Positions 9,277-15,372 of a DNA stretch of 16,433 nt are shown here, in pieces; within the stretch, counting starts at the first letter, position 1; each line of letters opens with the position of its first letter. Location of the stretch: positions 1 to 16,433 of the forward strand of contig CAZNDH010000032.1 in the NCBI GenBank assembly GCA_964571765.1, written 5' to 3'. The position numbers and the translations under genes were made by a program. The notes below the pieces were generated by a model, which saw only the letters and a program-made list of their open reading frames with translations, did no database searches and was not told the DNA's origin. This DNA comes from ZC4RG35 sp964571765 (GTDB lineage: Bacteria; Actinomycetota; Acidimicrobiia; Spongiisociales; ZC4RG35).

Positions 9277-10100
9277 GACCGGCGCTCAGTCCGATCCTCA
9301 CCGTTGCCGCCTGGGAGATGAAGGGTGCGGCCCGGAGTCGATGGGTGCCGGCTGCCGCCGCCCTCTACGGGCTTTGCGCGGTGGCCATTGCCCTGGTCAA
9401 CCTGAGGTCGATGAGTGTTCTCGGTCTACGGGGGGCCGAGGCGGTGGTCGATGGGCTTGTCGCCATCGGTGTCCTGGTGCCTCCCCTGTTCGGGGTGCTC
9501 CTCGGCGCCGGAGCCATCGCCGGGGCCAGGGAAACGGGGACACTCCAGCTGGTGGCGGCGCAGCCTGTCCGTCGGTCTTCCCTTGTCTGGGGTGCCTTCC
9601 TGGGCATGACCGCCACGGTGTGGATCGCCACCGGCATCGGGCTGGGGATGGTGGCGGTGGTCACCGCACCGGTAGTCACCGGATCAGACCTGGCAGCACT
9701 GGGGGTAGCGGCAGCGGCCACTCTGGCCGCGGGTACCGCCGGCGTCGCCCTGGGCATCCTCATCTCGGTTCTGGCGCCGAGCCGAGGTCAGGCCACCGCG
9801 GTGGCGGTGGCCGCATGGTTCCTGGTGGCCCTCGGGGTGGATGTGGTCCTGGTCGCCTTGGCTCCGGTGGCTCTCAGCCCATCCGGGCTCTTGGTCACCA
9901 CCCTGGCCAACCCGCTGGCCTCCATCCGGACATTGGGGCTGGTGGCGACCGACCCCGCCCTGCTCGGGCCCTTCCGGGTCTTTCTCGACGAGCAGGTCGG
10001 AAGAGCGACTTCGATCGTCCTCCTTGGTGGCGCGGTGATGTTGTGGTTGGCTCTGCCGGTGGCGGTGGCCGCGGAAGCACTGCGGCGCCGGGACGTCTGA
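9273..10100 (+). CDS. nosY: NosY-like ABC transporter permease
   Basis: Integral membrane partner of NosF, 275 aa, the usual NosY size. ATG 9273 overlaps the nosF stop (ATGA). The N-terminus begins PILTVAAWEMKGAARSRW, the cytoplasmic coupling helix typical of ABC-2 permeases. Six hydrophobic segments follow (about 25-43, 57-86, 105-130, 138-167, 173-200 and 246-267). The RETGTLQLVAAQPVRRSSLVWG stretch (about 86-107) and NPLASIRTLGL between TM5 and TM6 match NosY proteins. With NosF and NosD it would move a sulfur species or drive copper loading for the CuZ site; the transported substrate is debated in the family. A 20-base gap leads into the regulator. Confidence 0.9.
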   Translation: MRPALSPILTVAAWEMKGAARSRWVPAAAALYGLCAVAIALVNLRSMSVLGLRGAEAVVDGLVAIGVLVPPLFGVLLGAGAIAGARETGTLQLVAAQPVRRSSLVWGAFLGMTATVWIATGIGLGMVAVVTAPVVTGSDLAALGVAAAATLAAGTAGVALGILISVLAPSRGQATAVAVAAWFLVALGVDVVLVALAPVALSPSGLLVTTLANPLASIRTLGLVATDPALLGPFRVFLDEQVGRATSIVLLGGAVMLWLALPVAVAAEALRRRDV

Positions 10101-10120
10101 CCTGGCCAGGAGGTCGAAGG

Positions 10121-10618
10121 GTGCGAATGCAGCTTGGGCGACAGGCGGATTATTCGATCCGAGCTGTGCTCCACCTGGCCCGTCGATGGGGTGCACCCGG
10201 TCGCCAGAAGGCGAAGGCCATCGCCGCCGACATGGCCATACCGGAGACCTACATACCGCAGGTCCTCGCCGCGCTGGTCCGCACCGGGATGGTCGACTCG
10301 GCAGCCGGCCCCGACGGCGGCTATCGGCTGGCCCTCGACCCGGCCGAGGTCACCCTGCTCGGTGTGATCGAGGCCATCGACGGGCCAATCAGCTCCAGCG
10401 AGTGCATCCTGCGTGGAGGTGCCTGCTCTTGGGGGGACAGGTGTGCCATCCACGAGTCTTGGGCAGCGGCACAGGAGGCACTCCGGCGGCGTCTCGCCCA
10501 CACCAGCTTCGCCGACCTGGCCGCGGTCGAGGCCGAGATGAGGGCTTCGGAGTTTTCGGGCCGACCCGCTCATCAATATGACATGGGTAGGGTCGGGCTT
10601 CACGATGAGACAGTGTGA
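10121..10618 (+). CDS. Rrf2-family Fe-S transcription regulator (NsrR/IscR-like)
   Basis: DNA-binding regulator, 165 aa. GTG 10121 lies seven bases after AGGAGG (10108-10113); ATG 10127 is the alternative. The same frame is open far upstream, through nosY, but that part is only a shadow. An N-terminal winged helix reads QLGRQADYSIRAVLHLA, then IPETYIPQVLAALVRTGMV (recognition helix region) and GPDGGYRLA (wing). Cluster cysteines are C95, C102 and C108 (C-x6-C-x5-C). NsrR and IscR usually have C-x5-C-x5-C, so the first spacing is one longer. By family, it likely binds a [2Fe-2S] or [4Fe-4S] cluster and responds to NO or redox. Being last of the nos genes, it probably controls the operon and itself. 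Confidence 0.9.
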   Translation: MRMQLGRQADYSIRAVLHLARRWGAPGRQKAKAIAADMAIPETYIPQVLAALVRTGMVDSAAGPDGGYRLALDPAEVTLLGVIEAIDGPISSSECILRGGACSWGDRCAIHESWAAAQEALRRRLAHTSFADLAAVEAEMRASEFSGRPAHQYDMGRVGLHDETV

Positions 10619-10898
10619 GCATCTCGACACGGTGGCGGACGTGGAGCCGTCCAGCACCGGCTGCGAGGACTGTCTACGCATCGGGGGCAAGTGGGTCCAT
10701 CTCAGGATGTGCATGTCCTGTGGCCATGTCGGCTGTTGTGACAACTCGCCGAATCGGCACGCCAGGGCCCACTTCGCCGAGCGACCAGAGCACCCTCTGA
10801 TCAGGTCGTATGAGCCTGGTGAGGACTGGTGGTGGTGCTACCCCGAGGAGCTGTTCTTCTTCGTCGAAGGGGCGTCCCCGGCGCCCTCACATCCCTGA
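10605..10898 (+). CDS. UBP-type zinc finger protein
   Basis: A 97-aa stand-alone zf-UBP domain. ATG 10605 places the first ligands at C4 and H6 as in other short bacterial members; it overlaps the end of the Rrf2 gene by 14 bases. ATG 10578 would add nine residues. Neither start has a strong ribosome site, suggesting translational coupling. Zinc ligands: C4/H6, C20/C23 (GCEDC), C36/C39 (CMSC), C44 and histidines H52/H56 in CCDNSPNRHARAHF. The hydrophobic tail motif IRSYEPGEDWWWCY is conserved in the family. In eukaryotes the fold binds the ubiquitin C-terminus; the bacterial role is not known. Linkage to an NO/redox regulator is the only functional hint. Confidence 0.9.
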   Translation: MRQCEHLDTVADVEPSSTGCEDCLRIGGKWVHLRMCMSCGHVGCCDNSPNRHARAHFAERPEHPLIRSYEPGEDWWWCYPEELFFFVEGASPAPSHP

Positions 10899-11167
10899 CT
10901 CTCCCACCTCGATGGTGGTCTCGACACCTCGCAGTTGAGTGTCCCCTGGCCTCGGGCCCCTGCTGGCGGCCAGAGCTCCTTCCAGGGCGGCCATCGCCTG
11001 GTCGAGGTCTCGATGGTCCCAGAAGTTTGCTCCGCGGCGATAGACGGCCTCGTTGTCCCTCGATCTGGGGAGCACGAGGCCAGCATGAGAGCGGCGGTCC
11101 GGATCGGGTCGAAAGGCCCCTTCGAAGGTGACTACGGCAGCGTGCGTGAGACTGCGTTGTCGGCCAT
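10887..11167 (-). pseudogene. Possible decayed or misread small gene, minus strand
   Basis: A minus-strand frame is open from 11201 to 10887 and ends 12 bases inside the convergent UBP gene. Its peptide reads coherently (THAAVVTFEGAFRPDPDRRS, then GANFWDHRDLDQAMAALEGA, ending GVETTIEVGESGM), but it has no ATG, GTG or TTG before GTG 11075. In the next frame, ATG 11167 opens MADNAVSRTLP and meets a stop at 11132. A single-base shift near 11140 would join the two into a protein of about 94 aa. It could be a frameshifted gene, a 62-aa gene starting at GTG 11075, or a chance open frame. Third-position G/C (about 74 percent by eye) is lower than in clear genes here. It covers most of the 296-bp gap before the CBS gene; I saw nothing else there. 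Confidence 0.3.
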
Positions 11168-11194
11168 GATGAGGAGTAGACCGAAAGGAGCGAG

Positions 11195-11584
11195 ATGCTG
11201 GTCAACGAGCTGATAGCCGGAACGGTGGTGAGCTGTGGTGTCGATACCACTGTCGCCGAGGCCGCCAAGGTCATGGTGGAGAACGAGACCGGGTCGCTGG
11301 CCGTGCTCGACAAGGACGGCGACCTGGTGGGGATCTTCACCGAGCGCGACCTGATCGGGTTCGTTGCCGATGGGGGTGATCCGGCGAGCGGGCCGATCGG
11401 GGAGGTGATGACCCCCAACCCGGACTCGCTGGAGCCTGACGTGGAGGTGATGGCCGCCGCCGATTGGATGCTGGCTGCGGGGTATCGCCACCTGCCGGTT
11501 GTCGCTGGGGGCGACCTGGTGGGGATGTTGAGCATCAAAGATGTCCTGTGGGGTGTCACCGAGGGTCGTCGCTCGGCTGACTGA
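11195..11584 (+). CDS. Two-CBS-domain protein
   Basis: A 129-aa protein consisting of one Bateman module. ATG 11195 has AAAGGAG (11184-11190) four bases upstream. CBS1 spans about residues 7-60, with TVAEAAKVMVENETGSLAVL and GIFTERDL (47-54). CBS2 spans about 70-124, with VMTPNPDSLEPDVEVMAAAD, GYRHLPVV (96-103) and VGMLSIKDVL. Both follow the canonical ligand-binding pattern for adenosine nucleotides. No catalytic domain is attached, so it presumably acts as a free regulatory or energy-sensing module. It starts a closely spaced plus-strand group with the next two genes (14- and 4-base gaps). Confidence 0.92.
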   Translation: MLVNELIAGTVVSCGVDTTVAEAAKVMVENETGSLAVLDKDGDLVGIFTERDLIGFVADGGDPASGPIGEVMTPNPDSLEPDVEVMAAADWMLAAGYRHLPVVAGGDLVGMLSIKDVLWGVTEGRRSAD

Positions 11585-11598
11585 GCCCCGAGCACGAG

Positions 11599-12546
11599 AT
11601 GCCAGGTGCCAACCGACCGGTAACGTTGCCCCGGTTGGACGTTATCGACTGGCTTTTGGAAGGTGACCCTGCCATCAGGTGGCAGGTGATGGCCGACCTC
11701 ACCGACGACCCGCCCCACCTGGTCACTGCGGAACGCGCCCGGGTGGCCGTTGAGGGTTGGGGTGCCCGACTCCTCGACCTCCAGGGTGAGGACGGTCATT
11801 GGGGCGGTGGGATCTACTCGCCGAAGTGGATCTCCACCACCTACACCCTTCTCCTTCTCCGTCATCTCGGAATCGACCCTGAATCGACGGAGGCGTCGGC
11901 GGCGATCGAACGGGTCCGTGAACGGGTGAGCTGGCGGCAGAACCCTGCACCGTTCTTCGCCGGATACGGCGAGACCTGTGTCACCGGGATGATCGTGGCG
12001 TTGGGCAGCTACTTCGGGGTGATCGATCAGGCCCGGTCGGGAGTGGACTGGTTGCTCGACCAGCAGTTGTCCGACGGCGGATGGAATTGCGAGGCGCCAG
12101 CCAGGTCGAGCCGGTCGTCGTTCGACACCACCATGTCCGTGATCGAGTCTCTCCTCGAGTACCAGGCGGCACAGGGGCCCGGCTTCGAAGACCTGACCGG
12201 CGTTCGTCGCCAGGGCGAGGAGTATCTCCTGGAGCGCCGGCTGTACCGGTCGCGGTCAACCGGCGAGGAGGTCAACCCCCGTTGGAAGCTGTTCTCCTTC
12301 CCGCCTCGGTGGCACTACGACGTCCTGCGCGGGCTGGAGCACATGCGGTTGGCCCGGGAACCGGATCCTCGTTGCGGGGAGGGGATAGAGCTGGTCGAGG
12401 CCAAGCGCCGGCGAGACGGCCGCTGGCCCCTGCAGAACCACCATCGGGGCCTGGAACACTTCCGGATGGAGGAAGGATCGGGCAAGCCCAGCCGGTGGAA
12501 CACCCTCCGGGCGATGCGGGTGCTTCGCTGGTTCGGTCGACACTGA
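11599..12546 (+). CDS. Squalene-cyclase-like alpha/alpha-toroid protein
   Basis: A 315-aa soluble protein with prenyltransferase/squalene-cyclase-type repeats. Three QW-like motifs are visible: LDLQGEDGHWGG (59-70), LLDQQLSDGGWNCE (152-165) and AKRRRDGRWPLQ (268-279). Each precedes a helical hairpin (for example WISTTYTLLLLRHLGI and SSFDTTMSVIESLLEYQ). It is about half the length of a true squalene-hopene cyclase and lacks the catalytic DxDD motif and membrane insert, so cyclase activity is unlikely. Stand-alone toroids of this kind are common as hypothetical proteins in Actinobacteria and Chloroflexi. The ATG start has only a weak GAG-containing upstream sequence. It ends four bases before the winged-helix gene. 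Confidence 0.75.
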   Translation: MPGANRPVTLPRLDVIDWLLEGDPAIRWQVMADLTDDPPHLVTAERARVAVEGWGARLLDLQGEDGHWGGGIYSPKWISTTYTLLLLRHLGIDPESTEASAAIERVRERVSWRQNPAPFFAGYGETCVTGMIVALGSYFGVIDQARSGVDWLLDQQLSDGGWNCEAPARSSRSSFDTTMSVIESLLEYQAAQGPGFEDLTGVRRQGEEYLLERRLYRSRSTGEEVNPRWKLFSFPPRWHYDVLRGLEHMRLAREPDPRCGEGIELVEAKRRRDGRWPLQNHHRGLEHFRMEEGSGKPSRWNTLRAMRVLRWFGRH

Positions 12547-12550
12547 GCAG

Positions 12551-13729
12551 GTGACTTTGGTGAAGATCGCCGACGAGGAGAGACGGCGGAGGTTGGTGGC
12601 TCGCCATCATCTCGCACGGACTGCCTCGGAAGCCACCGAGGTGCCCGAAGCGGTGGCCGCCTTGCATTCCACCGATCCCACCAGTCCCTATCTGGCCGCC
12701 CTGGCCCGGGTCCCCGAATTCCGCGTAGAGCATCTCGAAGACCAGCTCTACCGGCGACGGAGCCTGATTCGGATGCACACCATTCGGCGCACTCTCTTCA
12801 TCGTGCCCCTGGCCGACGTTCCCGTGTTCGAGGCCGGGGCCGCACGTGAGGTGGCCCGCAAGGAGCGGGTGCGTCTCGAGGGCTGGTTGTCCGAGGAGAT
12901 GCCGGCGGGAAGGGTGGCGGGCTGGCTGGACGAGCTGTCGTCCGAGGTGGTCGCAGCGCTTTCAGGCTCCGAGCTCACCACCCGTGAGCTGACCGGGCTG
13001 GTTCCCCGGCTGGGGACCGAGGTCACCCTGGGATCGGGGAAGTGGATGACTCGGGTCCCGGTGTCATCCCGGTTGTTGTTCCTCCTGGCCATGGATGGGG
13101 TGCTGGTCCGTACCAGCCCGGCGGGTAGCTGGCGTTCCAGCCAATACCGTTGGGCGCTCCTCACCGAGTGGTCCGGTGCTCCACAGCCCAAGCTGGACGA
13201 GGAGGTGGGTCGTCATGAGCTGGCCCGCCGATACCTGACAACCCATGGGCCGGTGACCATGAACGACCTGCGTTGGTGGACCGGTTGGCCCCTGAGGTGG
13301 GCTCGCCATGCCCTCTCCGGATTGGAGATCGCCGAGGTGTCTCTCGACGGCGATGATGTCGGGCTGATCCTCGACGGGGACACCGACCAGGTCGACGACC
13401 CCGGTGCGGCGGTGGCCTTCCTCCCTTCCCTCGACTCCTCGGTCATGGGGTGGAAAGACCGTGATTGGTACCTGGGATCCCATGGCAGCGAGCTGTTCGA
13501 CAGTAACGGCAACGCCGGACCCAGCGTGTGGGTGGGTGGCCGGATGGTGGGCGGCTGGGGCCAGAACCCCGATGGCGAGGTGATCTACGAGCTGCTCGAG
13601 GAGTGCGGCCCCTCACGGAAGGCGGAGCCGGAGATAGCAACCGAGGCCGGGAATCTCACCAGATGGCTCGACGGCCAGCTGATCATGCCCCGCTTCCCTA
13701 CACCACTGGGCCGGCGCCTCTCGACCTGA
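12551..13729 (+). CDS. Winged-helix DNA-binding domain protein (HTH_42 / YcaQ-AlkX-like)
   Basis: A 392-aa member of the winged-helix family pfam06224 (HTH_42), which includes the E. coli YcaQ DNA-crosslink glycosylase and Streptomyces AlkZ. Family features seen: LHSTDPTSPYLAALARV (39-54), RRRSLIRMHTIRRTLFIVP (68-86), a central winged helix about 221-262 (HELARRYLTTHGPVTMNDL), FLPSLDSSVMGWKDRDWYL (290-308) and GNAGPSVWVGGRMVGGW (320-336). The AlkZ/YcaQ catalytic QxQ/QxD motif was not found by eye, so glycosylase activity is not claimed. Start GTG 12551 is four bases after the previous stop with no clear ribosome site; GTG 12560 is possible. It may act in DNA repair or binding. A palindromic element follows. 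Confidence 0.82.
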   Translation: MTLVKIADEERRRRLVARHHLARTASEATEVPEAVAALHSTDPTSPYLAALARVPEFRVEHLEDQLYRRRSLIRMHTIRRTLFIVPLADVPVFEAGAAREVARKERVRLEGWLSEEMPAGRVAGWLDELSSEVVAALSGSELTTRELTGLVPRLGTEVTLGSGKWMTRVPVSSRLLFLLAMDGVLVRTSPAGSWRSSQYRWALLTEWSGAPQPKLDEEVGRHELARRYLTTHGPVTMNDLRWWTGWPLRWARHALSGLEIAEVSLDGDDVGLILDGDTDQVDDPGAAVAFLPSLDSSVMGWKDRDWYLGSHGSELFDSNGNAGPSVWVGGRMVGGWGQNPDGEVIYELLEECGPSRKAEPEIATEAGNLTRWLDGQLIMPRFPTPLGRRLST

Positions 13730-13743
13730 GCCGCTCCAATCCA

Positions 13744-13866
13744 CGAACCTCAGGTACCGGGACCCATATCTGGGCAGAATCCTCTCAACTACCTCGAGCG
13801 GTGAACCGGGGCATCACGTAGATGAGAGGATTTGACCCGCATTTGGGCCTGGGTACCTGAGGTTCG
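13744..13866. repeat. 123-bp imperfect palindrome with perfect 15-bp ends
   Basis: CGAACCTCAGGTACC (13744-13758) is the exact reverse complement of 13852-13866. Inside, AATCCTCTCA (13778-13787) exactly matches the complement of 13823-13832, and CTAC (13789-13792) that of 13818-13821, all on the same axis centred at 13805. Of the first 49 positions of each arm, 39 pair by Watson-Crick rules and three more could be G-U. It lies 14 bp after the winged-helix stop and two bases before a terminator stem. It could be a miniature inverted-repeat element, a REP/BIME-like unit or a structured RNA. No open frame of note and no target duplication longer than CA is visible. Confidence 0.8.
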
Positions 13867-13868
13867 CA

Positions 13869-13905
13869 AAGAAGAGGGGGGCGGCCAGACCGCCCCCCTC
13901 TTCTT
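13869..13905. terminator. Bidirectional rho-independent terminator
   Basis: AAGAAGAGGGGGGCGG (13869-13884) pairs perfectly with CCGCCCCCCTCTTCTT (13890-13905) around a 5-base loop. The stem has 16 bp with a strong GC core, and A/T-rich outer pairs supply short U-rich tails on both strands (CTTCTTAT on plus, CTTCTTTG on minus). It sits between the convergent winged-helix gene and the substrate-binding protein gene and would serve both. Confidence 0.92.
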
Positions 13906-13919
13906 ATCTCGGGCTTCGT

Positions 13920-15302
13920 TCAGTTGGTGAAGCAGGGGCCTTCGTAGGGGAAGGCCTCGGCGATGGGGCTGACGAAGGCACCATCGGGGCTGATGACGCT
14001 GACACCGTCGACCGCCTCGGCGTCGGCCTGGACAACCATGGAAGACCGCACCGCGTTCTCCGCCGGATCACCGCCGAAGTCCCTGGTGGGAAGGATCCCC
14101 TGGTAGTCGACGCCCGACAGCTCGGCGGCCAGGGCTGCCAGGTTGGCCTTGGTCAGGTCACCACTGGCGATCGCCGCTTCGAGTAGTGCCTTGACCGGGT
14201 ACTGCCAGGTCCAACCTCCAACATAGGCGCCGTTGGGCCCTTGCCCGTTGGCTTCGGCCGCGGCTCGCATGGCGGCATGGCCAGGGGTGTCGGTCTCCCA
14301 CGGAGCCCAGGGGATGGTCCCCTTGTAGACCCCCTCGAGTAGTGGCATGGCCGGGGACTGGGTGAGGGCCACGTTCCAGGTCGGGCTGGCGCCCAGGATC
14401 TGGAACTGCTGGTGACCACCCTGGAAGGCGCCACCGGCGATGGTCGCCATCTCGGTGGGCCCGGTGACCATGACGATCAGGGTCGGGGTGTGCTGCAGGA
14501 TCAGACCCACTGCGTCGTCGGGGGTGCCACCCGCGGCGAACTGGATCTGGAGATGATCGAACACCGGGTCGCCGAGACCGAGCTGGCTGGCTGCGATCAG
14601 GGCCCCCGCCCCGTAGTCACCCCCGTAGTCTCCGGGGAATCGGATCAGCGCCCAGGTGAAGCCCTCGGGAAGGGCCTGGGACATGAACGCCATCCCGTTC
14701 ATCGCCTCGAAGCAGTAGGAGGCGCCTGACTCCAGGATGAGCCCGCCGCCGTCGTATTCGGGGAAGGACCAGCCCGACCACCAGGTGGCCGGTGCCGCCA
14801 CCGTATTGTCCTCGGCCAGCCGCGAGATGATCGCCTGTGTCTGGGGGGTGCCCAGCGACTGGGCCAGCATAAGGACACGATCCCCGATCGCCTCGTACCC
14901 GGCCGCGGTCTCCTCCGGGGTGTAGAAGGCGTCGTAGATGTCCTCCTCCCGGATGATCACGTCGAACCCGTCGAGGCCGCCGTCTTCGTTGACCGCCTCC
15001 CAGAAGTGAATCTGGGCAGAGGTGAGGGGCACCCCGAGCGGTGCGAACGGGCCGGTGGTCAGGTCGGAGATGATCCCCAGATAGATGCACCCGTTGCCCT
15101 CGTTGACCGCGTCGTCACAAGGGGCCTCGGTGACGCCGATGTCGTATTGGATTCCCTCCGGGGCGGTGGTGGTGGTCGCCGCGGCACCGGTGGTGGTGGT
15201 TGCTCCCGGGGTGGTGGTAGTGGTTGCAGCCTCGTCCGGGCCGCAGGCCACAGCCACCAGGGCGAGCACCGCCACCAGGCTGATGAGCCTTCGTTTCTTC
15301 AT
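13920..15302 (-). CDS. Branched-chain amino-acid-type ABC transporter substrate-binding lipoprotein
   Basis: Extracellular solute receptor of the Leu/Ile/Val-binding (periplasmic-binding fold type I) family, 460 aa. ATG 15302 has a strong AGGAGGAAAG upstream and a textbook lipoprotein signal: MKKRR, hydrophobic core, LVAVAC with lipid-anchored Cys20. The in-frame start at 15338 would spoil the signal and is rejected. A Thr/Ala-rich linker (21-50) reaches to the binding domain, which begins IYLGIISDLTTGPFAPLG. C62 and C72 lie close enough to form a disulfide. Downstream family features include the FWEAVNEDGGLDGFDVII stretch and the hinge strands. The ligand may be a branched-chain amino acid, amide or urea; it cannot be decided. 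It follows the LivM-like gene by 70 bases and ends at the terminator. Confidence 0.9.
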   Translation of the reverse strand: MKKRRLISLVAVLALVAVACGPDEAATTTTTPGATTTTGAAATTTTAPEGIQYDIGVTEAPCDDAVNEGNGCIYLGIISDLTTGPFAPLGVPLTSAQIHFWEAVNEDGGLDGFDVIIREEDIYDAFYTPEETAAGYEAIGDRVLMLAQSLGTPQTQAIISRLAEDNTVAAPATWWSGWSFPEYDGGGLILESGASYCFEAMNGMAFMSQALPEGFTWALIRFPGDYGGDYGAGALIAASQLGLGDPVFDHLQIQFAAGGTPDDAVGLILQHTPTLIVMVTGPTEMATIAGGAFQGGHQQFQILGASPTWNVALTQSPAMPLLEGVYKGTIPWAPWETDTPGHAAMRAAAEANGQGPNGAYVGGWTWQYPVKALLEAAIASGDLTKANLAALAAELSGVDYQGILPTRDFGGDPAENAVRSSMVVQADAEAVDGVSVISPDGAFVSPIAEAFPYEGPCFTN

Positions 15303-15322
15303 GTCGATCTTTCCTCCTAGGT

Positions 15323-15351
15323 TGTCCTCGTCGGACACGGCCTCGCGGCCG
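15323..15351 (-). other. Tandem small hairpins between livM-like and receptor genes
   Basis: Two adjacent stem-loops lie just before the receptor's ribosome site: TGTCC/GGACA around a 5-base loop (15323-15337) and CGGCC/GGCCG around TCGC (15338-15351). They could act as an mRNA processing or stabilising element that raises receptor yield relative to the permease, as is common in binding-protein-dependent operons. The stems are only 5 bp, so chance is possible. Confidence 0.3.
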
Positions 15352-15372
15352 GGGCCAACTTTATCGAAAAGC

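Noticed and set aside
9341..10126. Long upstream extension of the Rrf2 frame through nosY (425 codons in all)
   Set aside because: The upstream part is a Gly/Arg-rich shadow of nosY in another frame. The Rrf2 domain begins right at 10121-10127 with a good ribosome site.
15085..15320. Repetitive GGTGGTGGT-type tract opposite the receptor linker, looked at as a repeat or regulatory array
   Set aside because: It is explained by the Thr/Ala codons (ACC, GCC) of the low-complexity lipoprotein linker.
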